This document shows, one piece after another, positions 46,640 through 59,100 of a DNA stretch of 64,000 bases. The stretch covers positions 22,375,120-22,439,119 of the forward strand of contig CM057235.1 in NCBI GenBank assembly GCA_029891385.1, given 5' to 3'. The DNA comes from Erythroxylum novogranatense. Taxonomy: Eukaryota > Streptophyta > Magnoliopsida > Malpighiales > Erythroxylaceae. Each line of letters begins with the position of its first letter. The first letter of the stretch is position 1. The position numbers and the translations under genes were made by a program. The notes beneath the pieces were generated by a model. That model was given only the letters and a program-made list of their open reading frames with translations. It was not told the DNA's origin and made no database searches.

Positions 46640-47603
46640 CAAGGTTATGAGTACCGGATTGTATATACCGGTCCAAAATCGGTACTGTATTTTGAGTTTT
46701 GGTACTGGGCTTGAATACCGATTGGTACCGGCCGATATTTAAAATATCAGCCAAATATCGGCCGATATCGAAAATTTTAAAAAATTGGGAGACTTTTTTT
46801 GAAAATTTTCAAAATTTTCAAAAATTTCCAAAATATTCCTCCCTCCTTCCCACCTCTCCTTTCCCCTTTTTTCAAAGTTTTAAAATAATAATGAATATTT
46901 TATTACTAATAATAATTATAAATTATATAAACTTAAAAATAAAATATTTTTTATTTTATTAGTAATAAATTATTACTGATAAATTATTTTATTTAAATTT
47001 ATTTTAATATTTATATAATATTTATTAATAATGTATTAATAAAAGTATTTTATTTTTTAAAATAAATAATTTAAAATTATTATTTATAAACTAATATTTA
47101 TTTTATATATTTTAATTATTAAATCAAAATTTATTTGAAAATTATATATTTTAAAATATATTTTAAATTTAATTACATTTATTAATAACAATTAAATTAA
47201 TTTTATATATTAAATTAAAATTGTGATTATGTCTAATTAAATGTAAAATGAAATGGAATGTGAAAAACAACAATTCTAAAAATAATTCAAATTTTGATAA
47301 AATACAAAATTTGATTATTATATGTAGATATATATTATATATAGATAATTATTATATATAGAAATAATTAGAATGTAATAAAGATATATATAAACTAAAA
47401 TAGATAAGATATAAACAAAAAGCTAAATTAAATAAAATACAATTGTACAATATGATAATGAACTATTTTGTAATTTAAAAAAATCGAGACTATTTTATAA
47501 ATTTAAAAATTACTAAAATAGTACTCGGTATTAACTAATACCAATACAATATCGTATAAAAATCTAATTTGGTATTAAATTTAATACGGTATTCATAACA
47601 TTG
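46640..47603. mobile_element. Non-autonomous TIR element, hAT/MITE-like (964 bp)
   Basis: The left end CAAGGTTATGAGTACCG (46640-46656) is the inverted complement of the right end CGGTATTCATAACATTG (47587-47603), with 15 of 17 positions matching and weaker pairing beyond. The interior from about 46880 to 47500 is extremely AT-rich with no coding potential. Both ends carry repeated TACCG/CGGTA and GGTATT/AATACC motifs. hAT elements often begin CA(G/A)G. Flanks GTAAGTAG and AAAAGTAT agree at 6 of 8 positions, so an 8 bp target duplication is possible but not proven. Confidence 0.6.
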
Positions 47604-48290
47604 AAAAGTATAGTTAATCTTCCACACTTTCTCCGAGTTGTTTTCTTATTCTTTCTCTCTCCATTTGTCAAATAAAATAACCTCTTCCCTTATCCTTTTG
47701 TTGGAAGCTCTCATTTTTCCCATTTGTAACGAAAGACGACCCACACAATCTTTTACTTCTTAGGAATTTACTAATTAATTATTGTAGCTTAAAATCTTTC
47801 AAAAACTATTTTCTTATTTAGACATCCAATACTAATTGTAATAATTACATGTATTTATTTGTAATAGTTTTGACATTTGAACGAAAGAGACTGATTGGTT
47901 CTGTTATAACAAAATAAAAACTGAACATGCTACTCATATAGTGATTTTCTCCTTAAACGTCCTATGATAAAGTGACTTTCCAAGCTTTTGAGTTACGATC
48001 GGTCACATGAAGATGAAGGAATGAATATATATATATATATGGTGAATGAAGTGCTTTCATTCCATTTCTTTCTTTCTCTTTCAGCCTCACCCCACTCCAT
48101 GCATGCATGCAGGCTGGAGCACCTACCGGCATATGATATGATTGAAACAAAACGACACCGATCTCGAGGCACCCATAGTATTTTACAATTTTGAAGTAAA
48201 GGTTGCCGGGCCTGAGAAAAATGGCAGGCCGGACTTTAAAAACCCAAAATTTGTACGGATCGATTTTTGAAAAAGAATTTGCACTCAACA
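47604..48290 (+). promoter_or_regulatory. Putative promoter and upstream region of the kinase gene
   Basis: No credible gene lies here. An (AT)n run at about 48026-48040 and a CATGCATGCATGC motif (48098-48110, an RY-type element recognised by B3 factors such as ABI3/FUS3) occur upstream of a C/T-rich stretch at 48290-48400 that looks like a 5' leader. The start of transcription cannot be fixed from sequence alone. Confidence 0.4.
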
Positions 48291-48350
48291 CCAAAGCTCA
48301 TCTCCTTTTCTTCTCGGAGAACCCCGTCAGCTTTCAATTATCTTCGATCT

Positions 48351-48946
48351 GTAACAATCTCTTTCCTTCTTCTTTTTAATTTTTATCACGCACATTCACG
48401 TGTCTCTTCTGGGTCGTTCTTCGTTTTTCTTGAATCTGTAGATTTTGTACAAAGTTTGGATCTTTTGGTTCCTATTTTTCTCGTGGGCTTGGACCTATGA
48501 TCTTCTTAGTTTTTTTTGAGGTATTTGAATTTGTGTTCAGATACATTTTAGGGTTGTGCCATTTGGGGTTGCTGGTTATACATGAGATAGGTCAAGAACT
48601 TGTTATGTTTCCTACGCATTTGTGTTTGTAATTTTTTTTTTTTTGCACTAACAGAGTCTGTTTATTGAATTTGTGGCGGGGAAGAGGATTGTTGAATTGG
48701 AATTTGTATTTCTATTTTTTTCCCTTTTTCTCGTTCTTGATCGCCTCAAGTTTTTACTTTTGTTTTTGGGGGCCTAACTTCATTTTTCCATTTGCCGTAG
48801 AGGAAGAAGGTATTTTTGAAGTTGTTAGTTTAGGTTTTTGCTCTTGTTTGGAAAGTTGCTACTTTTCTTTCTTTCTTTTCAGTCACTTGTTTGTTTGAAT
48901 GCTTAGTTTGACCATGTTTCCTTCGTTTGCTTCAATTTGCTTTCAG
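48351..48946 (+). other. Probable 5' UTR intron of the kinase gene
   Basis: A strongly T-rich segment begins GTAACA at 48351 and ends TGCTTTCAG at 48946, followed by 53 bases up to the ATG. The base composition is that of a plant intron and the flanks are C/T-rich leader. An intron in the leader is common in plant kinase genes. The donor choice is uncertain. Confidence 0.4.
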
Positions 48947-48999
48947 GCTTTGTCAGGAATTCTTTTTAGTACCTGGTATTACATTTTTAAAAGTTGATT

Positions 49000-50110
49000 A
49001 TGGCGGAATCAAGCTCAGTTGATGTAATTCTCGAATATTTACAAAAGAATGGCTTCGCAAGAGCTGAGGCGGCATTGCGCAGTGAGCTCGGTAGCCGTCC
49101 TGATTTGAAAGGGTTCCTCCAAAAGCTAAGCATTGATGACAAAGACTCATGGAAGTTAGTGGAAGACAAGAACGGGAACAAATGTACAAGTGAGAAGCAG
49201 AGATCAAGTTCACAAAACAGTGGTGAAATTTCCAAAGAACTTATTGTAAAAGAGATAGAATGTGGAACTGGTAAAAATGGCTTTAAAACAAAATGGCAAA
49301 CATCTGCTTCTATTGGGGAACGGGATAGCAAACCTAATGAAGAAATTGGGGTAATTGATTCTGAGGATACTGTTCTTGATTTATATTCATGGAATTTTAA
49401 ACCTACTAATGGTTCTTCTGGTGCTTATCAAAACGATGGAGGTACTCGTGCCCCTAACTTCTTTGCCAAAACAAATATGAAAACTGGAGAAGTTAAAATT
49501 TCCAGTGAAAAAAGAAGTTCTTGGAATGGAAATGCTAGTACCAGTACTAGTAATCCCAATGTGGAGTTGAAATATGAAAGGTCTGAATCAAAGGAACTTG
49601 ACCAGCAACATAAGACTACTCTTGCATCGTCGACAGATGTCATATGGTCTAGAGGGGAGGTGCCTATAAGTTCTACAGATTTATGGAAAGACTGTTCTGT
49701 CAAGACTGTTTTCCCGTTCCCTAAAATGGACGAGTCAACCAGTTATGATACAAATAGTCCTTTGGAGAAAAAAAAAGAAAGGAGAAAAGCAGAAAATAGC
49801 GAAGTTAGAGTGGCTATCAAAGAGCAGGTGGATGAGGTTGGAAGAGCTTTGTACTTGGGAAAGTCACAAGGTAGTAGCGAGCCAATAAATTTGAGCAGTT
49901 TTGATTTTCCACATGCATCTGATAACACGAGGGAAGAATTTCCTAGGCTTCCTCCTGTGAAACTCAAGTCAGAGGAGAAGTTAATGAATGTCAATTGGCA
50001 GGAAAATTTTGAGCATGAAGGGCCAGGGGCAAAGCTTGGCACTACTGATAATGCTTTGTTCATAGGGTCATATCTTGACGTCCCTGTTGGACAAGAAATC
50101 AGCTCTTCAG
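49000..50110 (+). CDS. Kinase gene exon 1 (LisH domain, regulatory region)
   Basis: The start ATG at 49000 has A at -3 and G at +4, and no upstream ATG in frame offers a better fit. Residues 7-30 read [20 protein letters not shown] and onward, a LisH dimerisation motif. Further on there is a conserved [10 protein letters not shown] block (about residue 127) and a K/R-rich KKKERRK stretch (about 255-263) that could be a nuclear localisation signal (inference). The exon ends TCTTCAG with donor GTCAGT at 50111, phase 1. Without splicing, translation would stop after 16 more codons at 50160. Confidence 0.9.
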
Positions 50111-53100
50111 GTCAGTGGACTTTGGTTTCAACTTATTTCTTTTTCATTGTCTTACTGTGAGAAAACTTATGTTTTTTTTACTCCTTTACACTTGGGGATG
50201 CAAATAATGGATTTTAGAACAAAATATAGGGAAAATCAGTTGTCATCCATCATTATTGAATCTCTTTTAACATCTAAGATGTAGCTATTATGAGCTGTTA
50301 GAAGTGATAATTCTTATTTTCTGTTGAAGGTGCTCAACTTGTTTAATTAGCCTCTTAAGAACTCCTGTGGTCTTGTGCTTTAGAACTACTGCAGCCTTGT
50401 TCTTGAATTTACAGAAAGGGAACCTAAAGCCTTTTAGGGTCTCTTTTGTGCACTTGATTTGAGCGTAGAATAGTGTGGTCTTGTGCTTTAGCATTACTGC
50501 AGCCTTGTTCTTGTATTTATGGAAAATGAACTTAAAAACTTCTAGGGTCTCTTTTGTGCACATGACTGAAGCATAAAATATTGTAGAATATAATAGCATT
50601 TGATACAAATTTTGTTTGAGAGAGAGAGTGGATGATATGCTTATGTTACTATATTAGCTTGATTTGATTAGTAAGACAAAATTATGCAAATTTTGAGCGT
50701 GCAAAAATGATAAAAGCTTGTTTTCAAATGAGCTAATAAACAAGCTTTAAATGACCTTGTAAACAAGTCTTTAGATGAGTTTATACTCTAGTTTCTAGTT
50801 AAATTTTGATAGCAAAATTGATAGCAATATGGATCCTAAACCCATATTGACATATGCTAGGAGGAAGAAGGGGAACATGGGCCACAAACCCATGTTGACA
50901 TATTCTAGGAAATTCACTAAGGTAGGGAGGGAAGAGTCATCAAACGGTTAGAGAAGTTAGTTAGAGGAGAGAGAGGAAAGAACTATGTATGGGATGGGGG
51001 TGGTATCTCTTCACTTGCTTGTTTTCGGCTGATAGCTGAAGGGCCTTTAGTGGTTGGTTAGCTTGGTGTTGTAGATTTTACTACAAGGCTATAGCTAAAT
51101 ATCAATAAAATACCTGATTCTCATCCATTGCTTATCATTGGTGCTTTCATTGAGAGCCTGGTGTATGCAAACTAGAATGGCGTCACAGAAGTGGGAAGCG
51201 ATGGATGCTCGACTGACAGCTGTAGAGACGAAACTGTTGGATCATTCGGCTCAACTGGGAAGCTTGCATAAGGGGGTCGATGAACTCTCCAGGGCGTTAG
51301 TGGCGATGCACGCCGAGATGCGAGAAGGGTTCCAGCCAGATGAATGTACCGATCACCGAGGTCGGGTCCACTGTTGATCGGGGAATCGTCTGACGACGAG
51401 GGGAACAATGTGACTTCCACGGTGTCGGAGGAGTATCAGCTCCGATCCAAACGAATAGAGCTCCCTCCATTCCAAGGCGAAGACCCGGTAGGATGGGTCT
51501 CACGGGCGGAAATGTATTTTGCAGTCCAAGGAACACCGCCCGAGCTTCGGGTACAACTGGCTCAAATCTGTATGGACGGCATGACTTGGCACTGGTTTAA
51601 GGTCCTTCTAGCGTCGAGACCAGAGTTGGACTGGGAGACCTTCAAGAGGGCCTTGTTCGATCGGTATGGAGACCATTATATAGGGAACCCATTTTCCCAG
51701 CTGAAGACGTTGACGCAGCAGGGAACCGTCGATGAATATGTGGAAACCTTTGAGATGTTGATGGCTCAGGTTCCACCTCTTCCCGAAGACCAGTACATGG
51801 GTCTTTTCCTTGGAGGGTTGCGAGAGGATATCCGACTGGAGGTGGCAGCACTGGACCCTTCTTCTCACTATTGACTGATAGCAGCAGCTTGTGCGGTGGA
51901 GCGGAAGTTGAATCCATCGGCACACCCCAAGACGTCTATGGGCTGGAGGTCCATGGGCAGTGCGCGAGTCGGGCCTCCCAACTCGACTGTAGGAGGACGA
52001 AACTGGGTCGGACCACCACCCGGACAAACCCGTCCCCAAGCGCCCACCAGCAACGACGCGAATCAGTGGGGAAACCGTGAGGGAGGAGCAGATCGGCGTC
52101 CCGGCATGGAGAGAGCCACCGAAGGACGACCTAAAGGAACCAGAAATCTTTCTTACCAGGAATTGATGGATCGGAGGATCAAGGGATTATGCTTTAAATG
52201 TGGGCAACAATACAGCCCTACCCACATCTGTCCCGATAAACATCTGCGACTATTGATTTGGGAGGAAAATGGAGAAGGAGAGGGGCCATCCTCTGGAGTT
52301 GAGAACAAGGAGGAACCCGACGAGGGAGAAGCATGGGAGATGGTCTGTCAAGTCGCAGAATATGGGGAAATCGTTCAGTCCAAGACTTTAAAGGTTGAGG
52401 GGAAATTGGCGGGGATTCCAATCTTGTTCCTCATCGACAGTGGGGCAAGCCACAATTACCTTTCGCAAGAATTGGTGACTACCTTGGGGTTACCGGTTGT
52501 TCCCACAGCAGCTTATGGAGTCAAATTGGGGAATGGGACGAAGTGCTACTCACAGGGTCGGTGCAGGGGACTGGTGGTGCTAGTAGGAAATGTGGAGTTG
52601 AGGATTGACGCTTACATTTTGCAATTGGGAGGAATAGATTTGGTTCTGGGTGTCGAATGGTTGGAGACCTTGGGAGAAGTACGGGTGGACTTTAAGCAGA
52701 AAACAGTAAAGTGGGGGTTTGAGCAGGGGAAGGAGGTAGTCACCTTGAGAGGACAGAGCAATAATCAGCTCCAACAGATTTTGGCCTTGCAAGGCATGCT
52801 TCAGTCCATTGCCATGGATTACCCGACTGAGCAGCAAGGAGGGGAAGTGAGAATGCTAGCCCCGGGAACTAATGCCACCCTATTACCAGACCAGTTACAA
52901 GATCTAAACTTAGTTTTGCAAGCAAGTCAGTTGGTGTTCCAAGAACCGCAGGGCCTTCCACCTTTGAGGAGCCATGATCATGCCATTAATCTGGTCAGTG
53001 GAGCTAGCCCGGTTAGCGTTCGCCCTTACAGGTATGCTTGTCACCATAAGGATGAAATTGAGCAGCAAGTCAGAGAATTGCTTGCAAGTGGAGCTATCCG

Positions 53101-56100
53101 ACATAGCACCAGCCCATTTTCCAGCCCGGTAATCCTTTTGAAAAAGAAGGATCATTCATGGAGAATGTGTGTAGATTACCGTGCTTTGAACAAGGTAACA
53201 ATTCCGGACAAATTCCCAATTCCTACTATCAACGAGCTTATTGATGAATTGCATGGATCCAAGTATTTCTCTAAGATTGATTTGAAGTCCGGATTTCACC
53301 AAATCCGAATAAAGATTGATGAATTGCATGGATCCAAGTATTTCTCTAAGATTGATTTGAAGTCCGGATTTCACCAAATCCGAATAAAGATTGAGGATGT
53401 TCATAAGACCGCTTTCCGGACTCATGAAGGCCACTATGAGTATCTAGTAATGCTGTTTGGGCTGATGAATGCCCCTTCCACATTTTAGTCCACCATGAAT
53501 TCGGTTTTCAGACCACTTCTAAGGAAAGGTGTGTTGATTTTCTTCGACGATATCCTAATCTATAGTAGTAGTTGGCAGCAGCATCTCAGGCAATTGGAAC
53601 AAGCTTTACAGCTCTTAATTGAGCATCAATTTGTTGCTAATCAGAAGAAATGCTTATTCGGGTAGCAATCCATCGAGTATTTGGGGCATGTGATCTCGGC
53701 TGAAGGGGTTGCAATGGATCCCAACAAAATTAGAAGTGTGAAGGAGTGGCCTATTCCCAAGAATGTGACAGGGGTTAGAGGGTTCCTTGGTCTCATAGGG
53801 TATTATAGGAAGTTTATCAAGGATTATGGGAAGATTGCTCGGCCTCTCACTGATCTCACCAAGAAGGATAATTTTTTTTGGGGTTCCGAGGCACAGAGAG
53901 CTTTTGATGAGTTGAAAAATTATCTAACTTCCTCTCCGGTCCTCACCTTTCCAGACTTCTCCAAGGAATTTGTGGTGGAATGTGATGCTTCAGGTTATGG
54001 TTTGGGGGCTGTCCTTATGCAAGAAAATCGACCTATCGCCTATTTCAGCAAGGCCCTTTCATCTACAGCCAAGTCTAAGTCAGTATATGAGAAGGAGATT
54101 ATGGCCTTGGTGTTAGCAATCCAACATTGGAGGCATTACCTTTTGGGAAGGTCATTCTGATAGGTTCCAGGAAATAGGTAAGAAAAATGTATATATTGCT
54201 GTTGAATTTCTGTAAACGAATACGAAGAAAATCTGGTTTCGAGGACCAAGAACCTCCAACCTATGGCTCAAACACTCACAATATACTCAATATATTCCTT
54301 CCCTTCATCTATGGCTTATTTATACAATCAATCATTAGGAATAATGATTCTGTAAACTACCTCTCCGTAACTAACATCATATGTATATGTATATATATAT
54401 TTTACTATATCTGTAAATATATTCTCGAGTAGTCTTGGGTCTATCAATACTCCCCCCATCAGCTTCACCTTGTCCTCAAGGTGAAAGGCGGGAGCACTGG
54501 ATTTCATGTCTTCATATGCGGGTCTCCTCCTCCAATTCCTCCTCCTGTTTGGTTTCTTCATCCATGACCGCCGAACTTGGAGCTCTACCTTTTGCATCGG
54601 TGGCTCTGGCTGAATTTTTCATCACATCTAAAACAAAGCCCTTAGCCTTTTATCTTCTAATTCACTCACCGTCAACCTCCTAAATCCTCCCCTGCTCGGA
54701 TTTACGCCTTGATCACATTTGGGTGCCTAGTTTCGTAGTGGCCCAATCATTAGCTAACTCTTCCCTCCTTTTCTCCATAATCATGCTGTCCGTTCTAGCC
54801 CCCATATGTCCCAACCTTGTGTTTGCACCCCATCGGTGCCACGTCAACTCACTCATCCGTCTGAATTTTTCCTCTACTTGTTGGGATAACTCCATCATTT
54901 CGGCTAGACTCCGCGGTTTCAGTAACTGCACTTCCAATCTAATTTCTTCCATCAATCCATTCATGAAGGTACTCTCCAGTACCGCATCTGGTAATTCTGG
55001 AAGTGGAGCCGCAAGTTCCAGAAACTTACTAGTGTACTCCCCCACTGTCCCCGTCTGTTTCACTCCCAACAAGCGTTGACACTGTGTCCCTTCATGCGCT
55101 GGTCGAAACTTCTGGGTCACTAACTTTTTACACTCCTTCCAGTCCACAATAGGTCGACGTCCTTCAACCCACCGGAACCACGTTAATCGCCTTCTCTAGA
55201 CTCATCCCAACTAGTTCCATCTTCTCGCCTCAAAAACCTCCCTCATCGAAAAAATCGCTCCACACGGTAGATCCACCCATCGGGATCATCACCGCTGAAG
55301 ATGGGCATTTCAATCCGTCTAGGCTTGCAATCGCGCCTCCACTCAGGTGGTCGAGGTTCGTCATCTCCCTGTCCCTTCGCCACGTTCTTGGTCAGAACCC
55401 TCCTCCTCACGAATCGTCCCTTCACTCCAGTAGCCCCTGGTTTCACGGTGAATCGCTCTTTCCTATTCGGTCTTCTCCCTCGCGCCACTGCCCTATGCGA
55501 TTTCGTCCCTCTTCCAGCCCTCTATCGTGCCCTATTCTGTTCCCGACTAAGTGTTTAATAGTCGGGTCAGACCCATCTTTCACCTGGAGCTCTGCGGGTC
55601 GCCCATGGGCATACGGTTCCAACCCGACCCACCCATCATCTCCTCCTTCTTGAACCGTGTCCATCCCTGTATAAACACCCTCCTTAGCCTCCTCTTTTCG
55701 GCCTCTTCTCATGCCAGTCACCGAGGACTCCCCTTCAAACAACGTCGCCGAGTGAAGCTGTGGCGGTGCGGGACCATCAACCCTCTTCCCCGTTTGCAAC
55801 ACCGACAGCATCATACTTTTTATTTCAGACCTTAGGCGTTCTCCCATTTCTCGATTGATCGCCTCCATCTTCTCCTGGAGCTTCGAGCTGTGGTCGTCCA
55901 GATGTCGCTGCCACTCTTGAGTGGAACGACGAAATGCTTCTCAAACTCTTGGTGAGCTTGATCGATTGCTCGTATCTCCTCCCCATCTCGCGCTCTCTTC
56001 CGAAGGAGCTCCAAATCCTTCTCAATACCTTCCAACCTATTATCGCCTTTCTTGGCGACCATTTAGAGGATCAACTGCTCGATACCAGTTGATAGGTTCC

Positions 56101-59100
56101 AGAAATAGGTAAGAAAATGTATATATTCTTTGTTGAATTTCTAAACGAATACGAAGAAAATCTGGTTTCGAGGACCAAGAACCTCCAAATTTATGGCTCA
56201 AACACTCACAATATACTCAATATATTCCTTCCCTTCGTCTATGGCTTATTTATACACCGAATCATTAGGAATAATGATTCTAAGTAGCTCCCCTCCCGTA
56301 ACTAACATCATATGTATATGTATATATATATTTTTACTATATCTGTAAATATATTCTGAGTAGTCTTGGGTCTATCACATTCAAGGTATATACCGATCAC
56401 AAGACGCTGAAGCATCTTCTACAACAGAGATTAAACACACCTGATCAGTATCATTGGTTGTCCAAGTTGATGGGCTTTCAGTTTGAGATTTTCTACAAGC
56501 CGGGACCCGATAACAAGGCAGCTGATGCCTTATCACGAGCACCAGAATTTCACCATCTGGTTTCCTCTCCGAGCTGGGTTGACTCTAATAAGCTACAAGA
56601 GGAATACCAAGGAGACCCCTGGTTGTCCAGTATTTTGCAGAAACTCTCCACTCACCTTACAACAGTTTCAGATTTCCAATTGTCTGGAAGTTTATTATTT
56701 AAGGGAGACAAGTTGGTTTTACCTCAAACTTCTTCCCTAATACCAGAATTTTTGCAAGAGTTTCATTCTACTCCCATGGGAGGACATTCCGGTTTTACTA
56801 AAACCTATAAGAGGATAGCTAGATGTTTGTATTGGGTTGGCATGCGAAGGCGGATTTGGCAGTATGTGAAAGAATGCGAAGTGTGCCAAAGACACAAGTA
56901 TGAAACTCTTGCTCCAGCCGGGTTACTTCAACCCCTTCCTATTCCTGAAGCGGTTTGGGAGGATATCTCGATGGATTTTATAACCGGGTTGCCTAAGAGC
57001 CAAGGGTTTGAGGTCATTATGGTAGTGGTGGACAGATTGTCGAAGTATGCCCACTTTATTCCTCTCAAACATCCTTTTACCGCCAAGATTGTGGCTGATT
57101 GTTTTGTCAAGGAAATGGTTAAACTCCATGGCGTCCCAAAGTCAATTGTAAGTGATCGGGATCCCATTTTTGTTAGTAATTTTTGGAAGGAACTTTGGAG
57201 GCTGCAAGGAATGGTTCTTCGCATGAGTACTTTGTATCATCCAGAAACGGATGGACAATCCGAAGTGGTCAACAGGTGACTTGAAACCTACCTCCGGTGT
57301 TTTGTATCTGAGCAACCTAAACAGTGGCATAGCTGGTTATCTTGGGCTGAATTTTGGTATAATACTTCATTTCATTCCGCAACCGCCGCAACTCCCTTCG
57401 AGGTGGTGTATGGCTGACCTCCACCTAAGGTTCCTCACTTCCTTATTGGAGAGTCTCCTATTGATGCTGTGAATGGTGTGTTGATTGATAGGGATGAAGC
57501 CTTGAGACAGCTAAAATTCCACCTAGCTCGTGCTCAACAGGTGATGAAATCTGCAGCAGATGGGAGGCGAAGGGATGTTCAGTTGGAGAAGGGAGATTGG
57601 GTCTATGTTAAGCTTAGGCCCCACAGGTAGGTTTCCGTGGCTAGGCGGATTTGTCCTAAACTTTCTGCTCGATATTTTGGCCCTTTTCAGGTGATAGATC
57701 GGATTGGGGCGGTGGCATACAAGCTGGCTCTTCCAGATACTTCAAGAATTCACCCGGTGTTCCATATTTCCTAGCTTAAGAAGATGATTGGCAATCATGT
57801 GCCAGAACCTACATTTCCTTCAGGTCTAGAGGTTGATTCCATTGAACCTTTAGCACCTGAAGCTATCCTTGCGGAACGGACTGTTCAGAGAAATCAGGAG
57901 CAAATAGTTGAGTGGCTTGTGTTATGAAAGGGCCGTCCTATTGAGGAAGCTTCATGGACAGCAGCTGCTCAAATCCAGCAGCAGTTTCCTTCCTTCTGCC
58001 TTGAGGACAAGGTAGATTCTGTAGGGGGTGGAATTGAGAGCAGAATTGATAGCAATATGGATCCTAAACCCATATTGACATATGCTAGGAGGAAGAAGGG
58101 GAACATGGGCCACAAACCCATGTTGACATATTCTAGGAAATTCACTAAGGCACGGAGGGGTGAGTCATCAAACGGTTAGAGAAGTTAGTTAGAGGAGAGA
58201 GAGGAAAGAACTATGTATGGGATGGGGTAGTGCATGGGGGGGGGGGGGATCTCTTCACTTGCTTGTTTTCGGCTGATAGCTGAAGGGCCATTAGTGGCTG
58301 GTTAGCTTGGTGTTGTAGATTTTACTACAAGGCTATAGTTAAATATCAATAAAATACCTGATTCTCATCCATTGCTTATCAAATTTGCAAATGAATTGTT
58401 CAAGGTCCTAAATTAGTCGAGTACAGCTTGCTAACTAAGGAAGCCTTAACTAGAACACAAGTTACCCTTTTATGTATATGAATGATCCCCAAATAAGATG
58501 TTACCAAATTGAACAGCTAGCAATTGGTGATGGCTCAAATGAGATGTGGTTTTCATTAATAGTTAATTGTTGTCACATTTTTGGGTGATGATGGTTGGCA
58601 AAAATTAAAAAAAAATGTTTAAAGCTTAATTCTTTCTGTTTTAGTGTACTAAGGAAGCAGTTGTGTTTTCATTATCCATTTGGCTTGCTTGGATAAGCAC
58701 AAGTTATTGCATGGAGAAGTGACAGAAATAATTGGACTTGAAGAGCAAGCAAGTTACCTGCTCAATTGTTTCATAATTGTAGGATAAGGAGAATTGTCTT
58801 TCTTGTCTTGTTTGTTGTGTAGATCCTTTTCTACCCATACCTACTCTTCAAGAGTTTAAGACTTTTGTGAAGTCAGGTAATCATCATGTTGGATGGGATT
58901 TTGTATCGTGAAACAAAGGCATTTTATTGCCTTCGTTATGGAGATCTGTCTATGAGAACATTTTCAACTTATAGGCAATCAATGCTGGATCATCTTGTTT
59001 CTAATGACTGTTTATCGTGAGATTTTAGTCTATGTTTATATGTCATGCATTCCCTCTTTGATCATGGTTCTTTATTATGTAAAGTGGTGTTATATTATGT

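Larger units (their letters stand above)
54158..56377 (-). mobile_element. Nested gypsy deletion derivative (gag only), 2.2 kb
   Basis: The LTRs are 54158-54446 and 56090-56377. The flanks CATTC (54153-54157 and 56378-56382) are a perfect duplication. A polypurine tract on the left (minus strand GGGGGGAG, about 54458-54451) and a PBS on the right (minus strand TGGTATCGAGCAG from 56087) set the minus orientation. Between them is a broken gag and, at the left, only the last residues of a pol tail (FHLEDKVK). Protease, RT, RNase H and integrase are gone. It must have moved with proteins from a full relative. Confidence 0.88.
50807..58381 (+). mobile_element. Short-LTR Ty3/gypsy chromovirus (Reina-like) in intron 1
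   Basis: The LTRs are 50807-51137 and 58035-58381. The flanks AATTT (50802-50806 and 58382-58386) are a perfect target-site duplication. The order is LTR, PBS, gag, protease, RT, RNase H, integrase, chromodomain, polypurine tract, LTR, in the same orientation as the kinase gene. Its LTRs differ at about nine positions plus one insertion, so it is fairly young. Even so, pol has eight stops, a gag frameshift and a 75 bp duplication. The RNase H region is split by a nested element (54158-56377). The Reina-like label rests on the short LTRs and the chromodomain; it is an inference. Confidence 0.9.

Noticed and set aside
47962..48294. 110-codon minus-strand frame upstream of the kinase gene
   Set aside because: It overlaps the probable promoter and leader, includes the (AT)n run as an Ile-Tyr repeat, and shows no domain.
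54723..55835. Plus-strand frames inside the nested element
   Set aside because: They are antisense to the recognisable gag on the minus strand.
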